A stretch of 64,000 nt of DNA from Fragum whitleyi (GCA_948146395.1 OX411557.1:39015689-39079688); one strand, 5' to 3'. Shown: positions 27,801 to 42,800, numbered from the stretch's first letter. The notes: generated by a model from the sequence alone, not told the origin. Numbers and translations are program-made.

Positions 27801-30800
27801 CCACAATCCAAATTAACACCTGATTATCTGAAAAAGACTTAGTAGCCTTGTGAGTATGGTATTTAACCACTCTGCCAAAGCTGTTGAGGAAAATCAATTA
27901 TCATAGAGCAAGAGTTTTTGTTGGGATCCTAATGTACGATTTATAGGCATTGGATCTCCAACGGCCTAAAGATTTTATAGTTTCATCTGATACACCGTTC
28001 TCTGAAGCACTTGTAGCTGCCCCAATGCGGAAAGAATGACCTTTGTAGTGCTTGCAGTTCAAGCCTAAAAAACTAATAGTTTTTGTGAGAACAGCAGAAA
28101 CTTGGAATCGTGTAACTGGACGGTTGTTTGCATGACAAAATAAAACATCACAATCAACATTCCTCCTTATTTTAAGGTATTCAGACACGTTACGCACTGG
28201 GCAATATGCAACATCAGATTCGGACCTTGGGATATGGAGGACTACACCTTTTCTTTGCTGATCCGTTTTAGAAGACCTTAATAAGATTCTCAAAAGGGCA
28301 TGGTTTTCCATATGAACATCATTGATTGAAAGCGCATGTCCTTGGATATCTAAGGTTGAAACTACAAGCTCGCCTATGCGAAAAAATCCAAAAAATGCTA
28401 ATAGAAAAATGGTTTTAAACAATTGAGCCTCAAATGCATTGTAACAAATTGAAGGTAAGGCCCCAATTATTGATTTAAGGATCTTGTAAGTGATTGGTAG
28501 CCTTGTATCAACTCGTTTGAATTTTCTTTGAAAACCCGTTAACATTTTTGAAATGATGAAGTTGCTGGTAGGGTCAACCAGATTTCTTATTTTGCAAAAA
28601 AATGCTATTCCCGATATATAGGAACGCGCTGTACTAGGAGAAAGACCATTAACTGACATATAAGCTATGAATTCAGTAAGACTTTGAACTGAGGGAGGCC
28701 AAACCTCCTGAAGCCTATTTTCTTGCCTGAATTTCGAAAACTGACATATTGCCGATTCGTATACTGCCCGAGTATTTGATGATACGCTACTTTCTAAAAG
28801 CATGCAGACTTCAGATTTGAGATAAGTTGAAGAAATGTGGCCGGTATTTCCTGTCCTTCTTTGTCGGAATTTGGAGACACCTGAATCGCTTCCCCTGACA
28901 ACGAGATAAAGAATCAGCTGCTTCATTGGCAGAACCTTGTATGTGCACCGCTTTGAATTGGATAGAGTGATGCATGCATACCAGGATTAGAGGCCTTAAA
29001 AGATACATAACAGGTTTTGAACGTGACGTCTTCCTGTTCATAATGTTTACTAAGGATTGGTTATCAATATGAAGCCTTATTTTTTTTTACCTTAGGGCGT
29101 CAACCCAAACTGAAAAGGCCAGCAAAATTGGGACCAATTCCAAGACAGTAATGTCATCAAAAAATGCAGTACCCTTCAAATCTTCTGGCCATGAAAAAGC
29201 TATCCAACTCCTCCCAAATACAGCAGCGCAGCCCAAGTCCGGTGAGCCTGCACTATCTGTGTAAAGGTTTAAAGTTTCATTGGTATTCCAGTCCAGTTCC
29301 GGAAAGCTACAGAAACCATTAAATTCTTGTATAAAAGTAAGCCACAACAGCATGTCGGCTTTAATTGGAGCTGTCAATCTTACATGATGGTAGTGTTTAG
29401 ACAAACCTGCCATTGCATCATAAAATCGTCTGTTAAAAGCTCTAGCAACAGGAATAGCTCTAGTACAGAAATTAAGCAGGCCTGTTAATGATTGTAATTC
29501 CTTTAAAGTAACCTTATTTTTCTTCAAGAATGCTAACAACATTGACTTTATTTTTTCTATTTTTTCAGATGGAATTTGTATTCTAAATAGAATCGAGTTC
29601 AACTCCAGACCAAGAAATACCAAAACCAATGTCGGACCAACGGTTTTGTCTTCGGCCAAGGGGACTCCTAAAAGAGCACATAAATCTTCAAATCTAGACA
29701 TGGTTTTGCAACATAAATTAGTATCATTTTCACCCAAAAATATAAAATCATCTAAATAGTGATGAAGACAGCTTTCGGGGTACAGATATTTTACCAGCCA
29801 TTCTAAGAATGTTGCAAATTTTTCCCATAAAGAACAGGATATGGCACATCCCATTGGAAGCATTTTATCTACAAAGAACATACCCTGTAGATAAAACCCT
29901 AATAAGCAAAAGTCATCGGGGTGGATGGGTAGTAATCGAAAGGCACTCTTAATGTCCATCTTGCCCATTTTACAATTTTTCCCTTTTAGTAAAATTGAAT
30001 CTATTACAACATCTATAGAGGTATAATTGACTGAACAGTAATGATCATCAATATAATCGTTGATGCTAGAACCCTCAGGGTATGATAAGTGTTGTATTTA
30101 TCTCCAAGAACCATCCCGTTTCGGAACAAGACCAATTGGCGAAATAGACAAGTTACAAATCGGGCAAGTATCGAAAGGGCCTGCAATTCTACCTAATGCT
30201 ACTTCTTTCATGATTTTATTCAAGGCAGCACCTGGATTTCTTTGAACAGAAACAAGATTTTTTGATTGCCTGAAAATTCTGGGACCAGAGTAGTTTAACC
30301 TAAAACCATTCTGAAAACCCTCGGACAAAATTTTAGCATCCTGTAGATTTGGATAAAGAGCAAGATATTTATTTAATTCTTTGAAATTAATTGGAGAATG
30401 TGCTTTTGATGTCAAATCACGATTACTGTAAGAAAGATCTATGCCTTCCAAAATTGGATAACTGGAACCCACCTCTGCTAGAACCGGACCTAAAAGAAGC
30501 ATTCCTAAGGTTATTGCCACATTTTTTCAAAGGATGTTCACCATGACATTTTATGCACTTGTGTGTATAATTGCATAAAAGTTTTCGACATTCTCCATAG
30601 TTAAAGTCAAAGCATTTTCTACCCCATGGCAAATTGTTAACCCGGGGTTTTGGTTTGCACATATGCAAGAGCCACAACTCCTGATCTACAATGCACCACG
30701 ACATGCCAGGGTGACTAGCCTTCTTTATCCGAAATTTTTCATCGTAAGTAGCCCAACCATCCACATATTGTTTGGCACCTAGCCTAATGATATGCAAGTA

Positions 30801-33800
30801 TTTGAGAAGGTCTTGATATTGATCTACATTTACTTTGCAATAGATATCAATAAAGATAATAAATGCATCCGTCCAAGCTTCAATGTTACTTATCTTCTTA
30901 GCATTCTTGGCTGGAAATGAAACTTTACATTGTTCATTAATTGTGAAAGATTGATCAGGACTATCTTCTGGCTTTAATAAAATTGCAATATTAATATAGT
31001 CTTCATTCCAAATCTTTTGCTTTACAGCCAGTGGTATTTGGTCAGAAATTGACTTATAAGAATCAGGGAACATCTCACCTGAGGGCTCAGCAGAGGAAGG
31101 TCCTGGCAAAGGAACCGCTTGGCCCTGCAAACTAAATAATGGCATAAGTTTATCTGCAACTTTAGAGGCAACTACATCCAGCTGATCAGAAGAGAGTTGC
31201 ATTGGTTCTTTATGAGTAGTTCTTTCCCCTTCTGTGACAGGCAACAGATTAACAGGTTCGGCCTGAACAGTCTGGTCTAACTGGGCCACTGCTGCTGCCG
31301 GCTCATGTAGTTTGTTAGACTTCCTTTTTGCCTTTGGCATATTTTCCTCTATAAATACAAATCTGAAATTATTTCTAGAACAAATAAGAGTACGCGAAAC
31401 GCGACATTCGAAGCTGCAATAGGAAAATGCCGACAGGTTGACATAACTCGTATATCTTGCGAATAACCACGCGGGAAAAAAAAATATGTATTAGAATCAA
31501 TTCACAAAGCATAGACATCGCTAATAAGAGCTACTTTGAGGCTAACTGCAGCAACATTGTCATCGATTTGGAAGCATTTTTTTTTTTTTTTTTTGTATAT
31601 ATATAAATCATACAATGCAGTTAATCAATTAAATGTTAATGACAAGATTTAATTCATTGTAGGTCTGATGTATCCATTCAAACCAACTGATAAATATTTT
31701 CATGTTGTTGCTGAATACCAAGACACCATGGTGGAGTTGATAACAATATAGCGACATATTGATGAAAGAAAAAGGCTTGCAAATGGTCCACACCCATTCA
31801 CTCAAATTTGTGTACAACTGTCTGACTGTGTATAGAAGCACCAAAAAGCCAAGTTATATTGTGAATTAATTCCAAACCATAAACACGTGTATTTTAAAAC
31901 AAATCTGCAAATAGCAACAACATATGCCCTTTACAAAGATATTTCCATTCAATTCTCTTGGCCACAGTTACAATGAAAGAGACATTTTCTGATCTTGTAG
32001 TAGAATTAATGACCGATTTTAAAAATGAAACAAAAAACAACAAATGCAAACAAAACAAATCTAATGCACAAAAGCAATCTGTTAAAGCAAGCATCAAATG
32101 TCAAACACAAAATTTCACTGGGAATAGATAACCAATATGTACACAGTAAAAACAAATGGTTTAAAAAAATTCACACAGCTTGTATACAAACCCAATATGT
32201 ATACAGCCACCAATTGGTAACATAAGATACATGTACCAAATAGCTGGGACCGGTTATTTAATGCAACTACCATGGGTACACAGTGCCAAAACAATGCACA
32301 TTTCAGTGGATGATGCAACAAGAAAAATGGGTTATTTTAAAATCTCAGTCAATACACAAATACAAACCCAATACATTTACAGCAACAAAGGTAAAAAGAA
32401 CAAATTCACACAAATTTGTATACAAAACCAATTTGTATACATCCACCAATTGGTAACATATTTTACAATCAACAAATAACTCGCACTGAGATTTCAATTC
32501 TCTCTAAATGGGCGCACAGTATATCACAAATTCACAATATTATGTATACAAAACCAATTTGTATACATCCGCCAATTGGTAATACAACTTACAATAAACA
32601 AATAACTGGCACCGAGACATCAATTCACTCTCATGGGCGCACAGTGACAACACAAGTTATACATTTTTGACTTTACAGCAAGACACATGACAGAATTCAC
32701 AATTAAAAACCAAGCTCACACATACAAACACAACACATTTAAAATATATTTTAGACAAACAAAATACAAGCACATTTATACAAAAGCAATACGTTTACAA
32801 TAACAAAAGCGCGAACAACAAATTCAAACTTTTATCTATACAAAACCAATTTGTATACAAACACCAATTGACAACAATCAACACATAACTTGCACCGAGA
32901 TTTCAATTCCATCTCAATGGGCACACAGTAAACCACAAATTCACAATTTTATTTATACAAAACCAATTTGTATACATCCACTAATTGATAACATAGTTTA
33001 CATTCAACAAATAACTGGCACCGAGACTACAATTCACTCTCATGGGCGCACAGTGACAACACTAGATATACTTTTTGGAATTTACAGCAAGACACATGAC
33101 AGAATTCACAATTTAAACCAGGCTCACAAATAAAAACCAACACATTTTAAATACATTTGAAACAAACAAAAATACAAACACAAGTAACACAGGTGCAGAC
33201 AAAAAATTCAAACTTTTATCTATACAAAACCAATTTGTATACAAACACCAATTGATAACAATCAACAAATAACTGGCACCGAGATTTCAATTCTCTCTAA
33301 ATGGGCACACAGTAGACAACAAATTCACAATATTATGTTTACAAGACCAATTCGTATACATCCACCAATTGATAACATAGTTTATGTTCAACAAATAACT
33401 GGCACCGAGACTTCAATTCACTCTCATGGGCGCAAAGTGACAACACAAGGTACACTTTTTGGACTTGACCGCAAGACACATGACAGATTTCACAATTCAA
33501 TAACCTAGCACACAAATATAAACCAACACATTTTAAATACATATTAAACAAACAAAAATGCAAATTCAAACTTTTATGTATACAAAACCAACTTGTATAC
33601 AAACACCAATTTGATAACAATCAACACATAACTGGCACCGAGATTTCAATTCTCTCTCAATGGGCACACAGTATACCACAAATTCACTTTTGTATACAAA
33701 ACCAATTTGTATACATGCACCAAGTGATAACATAGTTTACATTCAACAAATAACTGGCACCGAGACTTCAATTCACTCTCATGGGCGCACAGTGACAACA

Positions 33801-36800
33801 CAAGATACACTTTTTGGGACTTGACCGCAAGACACATGACACAATTCACAATTTATTAACCAAGCACACAAATACAAACCACAACACATTTTAAATACAT
33901 TTTAAACAAACAAAAATACAAACACAAGTAACAAAGGTGCAAACTAAAAATTCAAACTTTTATGTATACAAAACCAATTTGTATACAACACCAATTGATA
34001 ATAATTAACAAATAACTGGCACCGAGATTTCAATGGGCACACAGTAGACCACAAATTCACTTATGTATACAAAACCAATTTGTAAACATCCACCAAGTGA
34101 TAACATAGTTTACATTCAACAAATAACTGGCACCGAGACTTCAATTCACTCTCATGGGCGCACAGTGACAACATGGGGCACATTTTTTGGACTTTACAGC
34201 AAGACGCATGCCAGATTTCTCAAACCAATACAATAACAAACACATTTTAAACAATCCAATTATGTTTACAATAATATGTTGGCAATAGCAAATTATAAAA
34301 ATCAACAAATCAACACCTCACATTTGATTTAAACCCACTACGTAAACATCCAACAAATGGCAACAGTTCACCATGAATGCACTTCCATGGAAATTTCAAT
34401 GAAACACTCTTGGTGCACTGACAACAAAATTAAGATTTTTTAATTGTTGCAACTTGGCAAATGACAAAAATCCAGCAAATTTAGCCCAAAAAGATGAAAA
34501 AATCGCCATGAAGCAAATCATTTACTGGAGTCAGGGAACTTCTAGCTACATAGACATCCCATCAAATACAAGAAGAATAAAGTACCATTCAAAAAGTTGC
34601 AAAAATGCACCAAGAAATATTAACTCTTAAAACTAAGCAATATAGTTACAAATCATGAAATGCTATTTATTCATTTATATCTTAATCTATTTATTGATCA
34701 CTCATTGTTTTTTTGTTTTTTGTTTTTTGTTGTTGTTAATGTTGTTGTTGTTGTTGTTTTTATTCTATGCCTTGTTTGTGTTCACTGTGCATACATGCAT
34801 AGCAAAGAAACATACTGTAAACATTGCATAAACAAATGACCAATTTTGCAACTATTTTGCCGCTTTGCTATTTTTTTTATTTATTTTTTTTTTAAATAAA
34901 ATCTTTGCAGCTTGAAAGTATTTATGATTAAATTGAAAGCTTGATACATGCTAATACCCTAAGCACAACATAGCCCACTGATCTGATGCAATTATGTGAA
35001 CATAAATTAATTTAAACTATTATTAAAGTTCACTATAAACATTGTGCGAATTTTGCATCTTTTTTTGCTTTTAAGCTAAAGTAGGTAAACAACGAGTGAA
35101 AGACAAAGCAGCCCTATTGTAAATTTGCTTCCAGAACCAATACAATTACCAAATTAAAATGGTTATTGAAGTTATTCTTAATTTTGCAACTGTTTAGTTT
35201 TTATGCCTGAATTAGGTTTGTACATGTCACGTGACTTGACGAAGAACGAAAATCGATGACAGTTTAATCATTTATAATAAAAATCTTCGTCCCTGTGCGT
35301 TTTTGAACACCCAACAAATTATCGGGAGAATACATATCGCGTACATGAACGTAACCTAAATAAGCGTTATATTTATACACACGACCTGAACATGTTTGTC
35401 TATGGCTTGCGTCAAAACACGAAACTCCTATGGTACGAATTGAGCAACCTGACGACATAACCTAATTTGAACTGAACAAATATATAAGTGATATAAAATT
35501 AAAATAAAATTAAGGAAGAGTAATTCAGACAGCTTCCTAATTCACGGACGAAATCTAAAGCAAAATATGCGTTCGAAATTTCGAAAGTTCTGAAGTCATC
35601 ATTTCAGACCATAATATTCCCGATGCAGACAAAAATGGACAAAAATTGAAAGTCAGAAGCAATAAATAATTATTCAGTGCCATGTACAAAGAAACAAATT
35701 CATTTTACGAGGTCGAATGCCTTTTTTATCTGCTGGATATATTTTACCAACTTGCTGCTGTCAAAATTTCAACCGGAAAGGAAATAGAAAGAATTAACAC
35801 AAAGGAATTAATTGACACAATGGGTTTTGTGCTGTCCCTGTAAAAGGTTTCAAGCCTTAATGCCTAAAACTTGTTATTTAAATAGCTAAAATTATTACTG
35901 TTTGGCAACCAGTGGCGGAGTTCCAGAGGAGAGGGGTTGATTCCTAATCTATATAAGTATCTTCAAAATTCTTCTTGTTTTAATTCAGACCTAAGGCCAA
36001 CGGACCAGTAATTTGTATCTTTTAGAATCTTCTCGAGGTAGGTGTTCATTTTGAAACGGCTCCTGGCTTTTGAATATCTATCGATGAGAAACTCAGTCAG
36101 ATATGAAAGTTTACACGGGAATCTATGTAAAGGTCCCTTTTTCGACCCCACAACCAATTACAAAGAATTCTGAAAGAGTGCCCATAGATCCATGGTGAGA
36201 GCACAAAGAAATCTGAATGAGAATCTCCAATCAATCATTTAATATGTTAAGTTTGGTTGAATACTCAACAGTAGTTCCAGGGAAGAAGATTCATTTATAA
36301 TTCATACTACGGGACCATTTTTCAATTACTCTACAGCTCGTAGAGCCAATGTAATGAGCTCCAATCAAAATAAAACGAAAGTTCATTCCTGTGAGGTTTA
36401 ATTTTTATTCTGAACAGTTGTTTCAGAAAGGAAGATTTGAGGACAGACCGTTCGCCCAATCAAAATTTAATGAACACATCTGAAAGGGCAAGTTCTTAAC
36501 AGTATTCTAATGATGTTTGAATGAATTTTGATCAGTTGTTTTAGAGATAAAGATTTTTATATTTCATCCCATAGGACCATTTCTCAGTGATACAGCAGCC
36601 CATGGAGCCCATGCCTTGGGCCGGATCAGAATTTTACGAAAAAATGTAGGAGAGTATACCCCAAGAATCATTCCTGGGAAGTTTGGTAGGGTTCTGCCCA
36701 GTAGAGGAAGATCTTTAAAGAAAAAGTAAACGGACGGACGCACGCACGGAAGCACTCACTCACGACCGACACCAGGCAACGACAAAAGCCCCGCTGGGCT

Positions 36801-39800
36801 TTGTCTAGTGGGGCTTAAAATGAAATCTGTCTAAAGGGGTTGTCATGTGATGAAGTCGTTCTTATTTTTACAAATAACTCAACATTCTGTTCAGAAAATC
36901 CATAAGATACAGGATACGGACATGACAGTTAGGTTAAACTTTAATAAATACATTATATTGACAATTGAAGATTGACGTTTGTTTCTCGAGGAACACAATT
37001 TTAAAAACGCAGCTATTTTTATAGCTTTCACACAAAGTAGTTCCATAAGAAATGTAACGTGTTTCATCATTGGCATTAAATATTTTTATATATGTAGATA
37101 CTAGTTGTTTTATTTGTTTTTTCATATAGGTATTAAACAAAAACCTAGTCACACCCATGTATGAATCAGGCTTTTATTTTATTAATTTATCAGTGGATTA
37201 ACAAAGAAATATTCTCTTAATCTGTCAATGAAACTGACTTACAAAATAGCAATATGCCAATTTTTGCTCGAATAAAATACTGCAACATCAAGCAAAGTCA
37301 TTCCTATTAAAGCAATGGTTGGTGCGATTGTCAGGGGTCCAACGAATCGTAGAATAAACCGTAGAACTCCAGTTATGGCAATGACGATCTCAAAAATCAC
37401 TGCTCCTTGAATCTGGTAAAACATATTTAACCAAAACATATAAACATATACTTAAATCATATGAAAAAATAACATAAACGTTTTTCCTATATTTTAATTT
37501 TTGACAAAAGATTAATAACTTCATGGGATTATAAAGCAAATATGAAAAGGCTTTCTGACGACAATCTTAAAATAAGGATAATATTATGTTTGTTTGCTGC
37601 GGGTTTTGTTTTATTTTCCCAAATAGAATTATCAAATACTTAAATAAATAGGCAAAAAAAGTAAAGAAAGAAATCAAACGTTAATCTTCAGTTGAAACAA
37701 GAGGTCAAAGAGGACTTGTGTTGTGCCACTAGCTTTGATTTATCTAGCAATGAAAATCAGTCAGATATGGAAACTTACAAGGAATTTTATCAAGAGTCCA
37801 AAGGATGGACAAAAAGCTGATTCATGTGTAGGCTTAACCTTAAATGGTTTGAACCTTATACTTCTAAAAAGGAAAAGTGAACACCTACCTCGAGACGATT
37901 CTGAAAGATACAAATAACTGGACCGTTGGCCTAGTGAATTAAAACAAGTTTCAAATTTTAACAAGGAGATAGATAAACAAAATTTCGTTTAAGGGATATT
38001 AGTGCGTTTCGATAATACTAGAATTTGTATAATATTATGGATTCGTATGAGGTTAGTGTTAAACTAAAATCTGAACAGATCAGAAAAGAATCTTTATTTA
38101 ACTATTCAACTTGATCATTTAAGGATGCGTGTATGTAATATGACATGCATAATAATTGGCGATTAAATTTTTTTTTTAGAAAAGTCTTCACGGAAATTGT
38201 GAGTACATTTTTACATGTACTTAAAAGCCAATTTTGATATAAGAACATATATAAATTTGGATCATTAAGACATGAAATACCAACTGTGTGGAATTATTTC
38301 TACATTTTTGAAATTACACACAACTGTCTTTGTCTTTTATTTCCACACTTTAAGGGTATATCTGTATAGAACAAAATTTGGCCGCCTTTCATTTTTGTCG
38401 TCTGGTTTATTGCTAATAAGCTCGTTCGTTTCGTTACAAACGATTATGCCAGGGCTTTTATTAAAATAATGAGAATGAATAGTCATCATGAAAGAAATTC
38501 ACAAAAACAATCAAATCAAAGTTGTTTTCAAAAGACGTGTCAAATAATTTACATGGACGGATATCGACATTTTATCAAGAAGAAAAAACACCACATTATT
38601 TTTCACCTAATAAATCAAACGTCTCCTTTCTTCGTTTTTTTTTCTTCATCGAATAAAAATTCAAGGCATTTCGGTGATAGATATAAATCTTTAGAGTTCA
38701 TTTTTCTTCAAAAAGTCAAATTTAATTACTAGGGTCAATAAATTATTGGTTTAAAACATATAAATTCGATTATCTAATCCATTAAATGTCAAAATCGACT
38801 AAATTATCAAGATATACTTAAATGTAATAAATAAGAGTAATTGTTCTTAATGTTTTCTTATGACGAAGAATAAAAAATAAAAATAATAAGAAAAAGTTTC
38901 GTCGTTTGATAATGGGTAAATATAAATCTAACATCTACACATCCGTGTTAAATCTACTACGATAGCTCTGCGTTTCAGTGATTTCCCCACAGGTAAAAGT
39001 AATCAGACAAAAAAACAATATCATAAGTGCGTTTCAGTATTTACATTGCGTTTCAGCGTTTATTGCGTTTCAGTATTTCTATGCACCGCGAAGAAAAAGA
39101 CATTCAAAATTTTATCTGCTTAAAAATATCGTTCGAATACTCCTTGGATTTAGACTAACTTTAAAAGTATGTGGTCTGGTAAAGGGTTTATACACGGATC
39201 CTAATTATACAGTATTGAGTGTCCCTGTTTAACTGTTTAATCCTGACCACAAGGATTTTTTTCTCATCCATTTTGAATTAGAAATTTGCTACCCAGAAAT
39301 AGACTGACGACCGTCTCCATGTTCAAATACACTGGAGAGTAGTTAGGCCCGATTACTCTTTATCTGTATTTTCGAGAAGGGCTATAAACTCGTTTTTTCG
39401 CGTTGATTTTAAAGACGCTCCAATATCAGCCATATTATCGATCTGAAATTTGCTACCCGGAAATGGATTTTATCGGAGACTTATGACCGTTCGTTGTTTC
39501 AATGCACCGGAGAGTATTCAAGTTCGATAACTCCATTTCTATATATTCGGAAAGGCCCATTAATATTTATCGAAAAACTTAAGAAGGATATCCAAGGAAC
39601 ATTTCTGTAAAGTTTAATTGTAAGTAAACCGAATGGTTTTGTTAGAAGAAGTTTTTTTTAAAAAAAAAATACTGTAAAAAAAAAACCGGCCTGTCCGGCC
39701 CTTATTTTGGGGTCAAACAACATTTCTTATCAGCATAGAGAAGGATCAACCAAGGAACATTCATATTTTGTGTATTTTAAATCGACCCAACAACTTAGGA

Positions 39801-42800
39801 GGAGAAGAAAGTTAAAGAAACAGATTATGCATGGACGCACGCACGACGGATATATCATCATGACAATAGCTCGCTGGCCTTCGGCCCGTGAAGCTAAAAA
39901 TGAAACGCAATTGGATAATTGAATATGACTTTCATTTTCGGTTAACATTACTTTTTACTTTGATATGAATGAACGCTTTATACAACAGAGCATGATAATT
40001 TTCGGACAGTTAGTCACACATCACATTGCCTTAATTCGTATGTTTCCAAAAACTTGTTGATGTTAATGAAAAAAGATACTTCGTGTATTTTCATTTTCCA
40101 TTCTTTAACTTCATATTCCTTTGGAACATAACTTGTCGTGTTCATGAGAGATCCATTTCCTGAAAATAATCAAAATATTGACAACATATACGGAAATCTA
40201 TCATGAGAAAATATATATTTCGCTCGGGTTTCTCGTCATAAAGAAATGATTTGAAGGGACTGACAAACATTTTTCATTATTATGGAGGTATGCTATCGTT
40301 GACGAATATGCATAAAGCCCTGATTTGACAAACGTTTCGATTGGCGAAATGTCCATTTATTTTCTTGGTGAAAATGCGAGAACGTCTGCAGATGACGAAC
40401 AAGCGCACTCGCTATATTATGATCTTATCACGGACCAGTTTCAAATCTGTACAAAAGCCAATGCGTTATAGATGCCTCGAAAAAAATGTTACAAATTAGA
40501 AAATGAATATAAGCACGTTATACAACTCTATGAAACGCGCGGTTATTTTATCAACATAAATTTTCTACAGATTTTCATTGTTTCCTAGGATGTTTTGTAC
40601 TTTGAAAAAATAAATGACAAAACACCAACGTGATAATGTCATTTTTCGAAAGAGGATTTATTTCTATAACGCAATTGCGTATTGTGCTAAATGGTAGTTA
40701 CCCCCTTGAATTGATTGCCATTGGTTCGCCAGCACATATCCCTGCCGACAATTTCTCAAACGATCTGTTGGATAATCGTTAACTTAAGGTATTAGACCCG
40801 TTATACGGAACGTTTCGGGGGTAGTAAACTTTAACAGTGTTAACCGAGGATTACTTATGAATTTCATAAGGAAACCTCGGTCAATATTGTGAAAGGTCAT
40901 GAGGTCCGAAAAGTAGGAGGAACGAATATGGTTCCACTGCCTTAAGTTGGATAGTAGCTGGATAGGAAATTATGGTAGAAGTATGATAAATTGATAAATA
41001 CGAGGAACCGATTTTACGGTGCTCCAGCCGAAGTGGCATGACTGCCATATGGCTGAAAATTGTTAATAGCGTATTTTAACCCAATTCAAACAACGGAATC
41101 TTCAGGTAGATTGTGTTTTGACACAAGACGATTTTCACAGGAACAATATATTCATCTTTACTGTCATATGTTTGTCTGTTGATGTTTAAAAATGTAGAAG
41201 GCAAAAAATAAAGAGCTTCTTTACAAGCTAATAGCCAGTTACCAATAACATCGCTTATTTTACATCTATTTGCGTCTATAATACCTAGAGTCATTTTGTA
41301 CTACCAGAACGAGGCTATCTTGCAATACGGATTAAAACCTTAATCAAGACAACCAATATTGGAAGTGGAAAAAGCTTTATTGTGAGATGAAAGTGAGGCT
41401 ACAGGCCCGATTAACACCACTTTCGCGGCTTTTTATACGCCGCCGAAATATAAGTATCATCCTCTCAGTCTATCCGTCTGTCCCGATGTCATAAAGTACC
41501 GTCCGTAGATTACAGTCTTGTGAACACAACTCCTGCTTCATTTATTGATGGATTTAGATGAAACTTTCGCAAAATATTCCTAGTAACTTGAACATGCGCA
41601 TATTGTCACGGGTTAGTGATTTTTAGCAGCCTCATAATAAAAAGGGGCCTTATTGTAAAAAAAATCTTGTGAACGCAACTCCTCCCTCATTTATTGACCT
41701 AATTGGTTGAAACTTTCACAAATGAGCCTAGCCACCTGACCTTGCGCATATTGGTTCAGTAAAGTGATTTTAGCCGTACCTTAGAAAAAAGGGGTCTTCT
41801 ATTAAAGGATCTTGTGAACGCATCTTCTCCCTCGTTTAAAGACCGATTTGGATGAAACTTTCACAAAATGTTCAAAGTCACTTGACCTTGCGCACATTGT
41901 TGCGGACTAGTGTTTTAGCCGCGTCATGGAAAAGGGGGCCTTCTTGTGAAAATCTTGTGAACGCAATTACTCCCTCATTTATGAACTGTTTTGGATAAGA
42001 CTTTCCCGAAATGTACCTAGTCTCCTTACCTTGCACATAAAGTCGCGTTTTAGTGTTAGGGTTTAGGGTTTTAGCCGCGTCATGGAAAAAGAGGGCCTTC
42101 TTATTAAGAAATCTATTCCTACTTCATTTATAGACCGATATTGATGAAATTTTCAAAAACATTCCTTGTCACTTGAGAATGCGCATAATGTCGCCATTTG
42201 TTGAAATTAACCCGTGTCATTGGTGGTTTGGTGAAATTAAGCTAGTCAAGGTGAAAGGGGCCATGTACATATTGATTGAATGGAGTTTTACGCCGCTTTC
42301 AACATTTTGTTCAGTTATACTGCGTAGGCTGGAGCACCTTACAATGGGTTCCTGGTATTTCTCTAACAAGTAAAACCATCACATCCTTTCCTAGCCTCCA
42401 GCAGCTATATCTCATAGGTCAACGATCATCAACCCATTGATCAGAGACAAATAGTCGAAAAAAGATTGAGTGCCGCCGTCGGGGATCGAGCCCGGGACCT
42501 CCAGATTGATAGTCCGACGCGCTGTTAACTGCGCTATGACGGCTGCCATGTGCATATTGAAAAAGTTGACTTATTGTAACATTGAAAGGCAACGACTCTC
42601 CATTTAAGGATTGATTTGGTTGATACTTTCAAGGGTAAATCTTCTTCTTGTGAACAGGAGCATTCTTTAGCCGTAAAAGGGGCTTTCACCATTGCAGTAA
42701 AATAGGCTTTCATTTAAATGTTAATCCTTTCGGCAGCGTATCCTGTGTCAACGGCACTCTTGTTCAAAACAGTTATATCTTACCCTCTGTTCGTAGAATC

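Larger units (their letters stand above)
26240..35875 (-). mobile_element. Ngaro-like (DIRS order) tyrosine-recombinase retrotransposon
   Basis: The element is read on the minus strand: A1 (35703-35875), a 4.4 kb leader with a tandem array, gag-like ORF, RT-RNase H, tyrosine recombinase, SGNH hydrolase, B1 (26935-27174), A2 (26762-26934), a 282-bp spacer and B2 (26240-26479). This split-direct-repeat layout and gene order, including a hydrolase ORF, are known of the Ngaro group. A1 and A2 differ at 1 of 173 positions and B1 and B2 at 3 of 240, so insertion looks recent. It interrupts the SLC23-like intron in the same orientation as the host gene. No target-site duplication is seen, as expected for recombinase insertion. 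Confidence 0.88.

Noticed and set aside
33339..33849. Cys-rich minus-strand frames in the leader array
   Set aside because: They repeat with the tandem units and reflect the array sequence, not a gene.
32170..34200. A CRISPR array
   Set aside because: Units are long, contiguous and internally duplicated, without short repeats alternating with unique spacers, and the DNA is animal nuclear.
37861..37930. A perfect-looking micro-exon (CTTTCAG|AATCGTCTCGAG|GTAGGT) as the missing SLC23-like exon
   Set aside because: Its length (12 nt) gives the wrong phase, and the same sequence occurs inverted at about 36017-36045 as part of a repeat.
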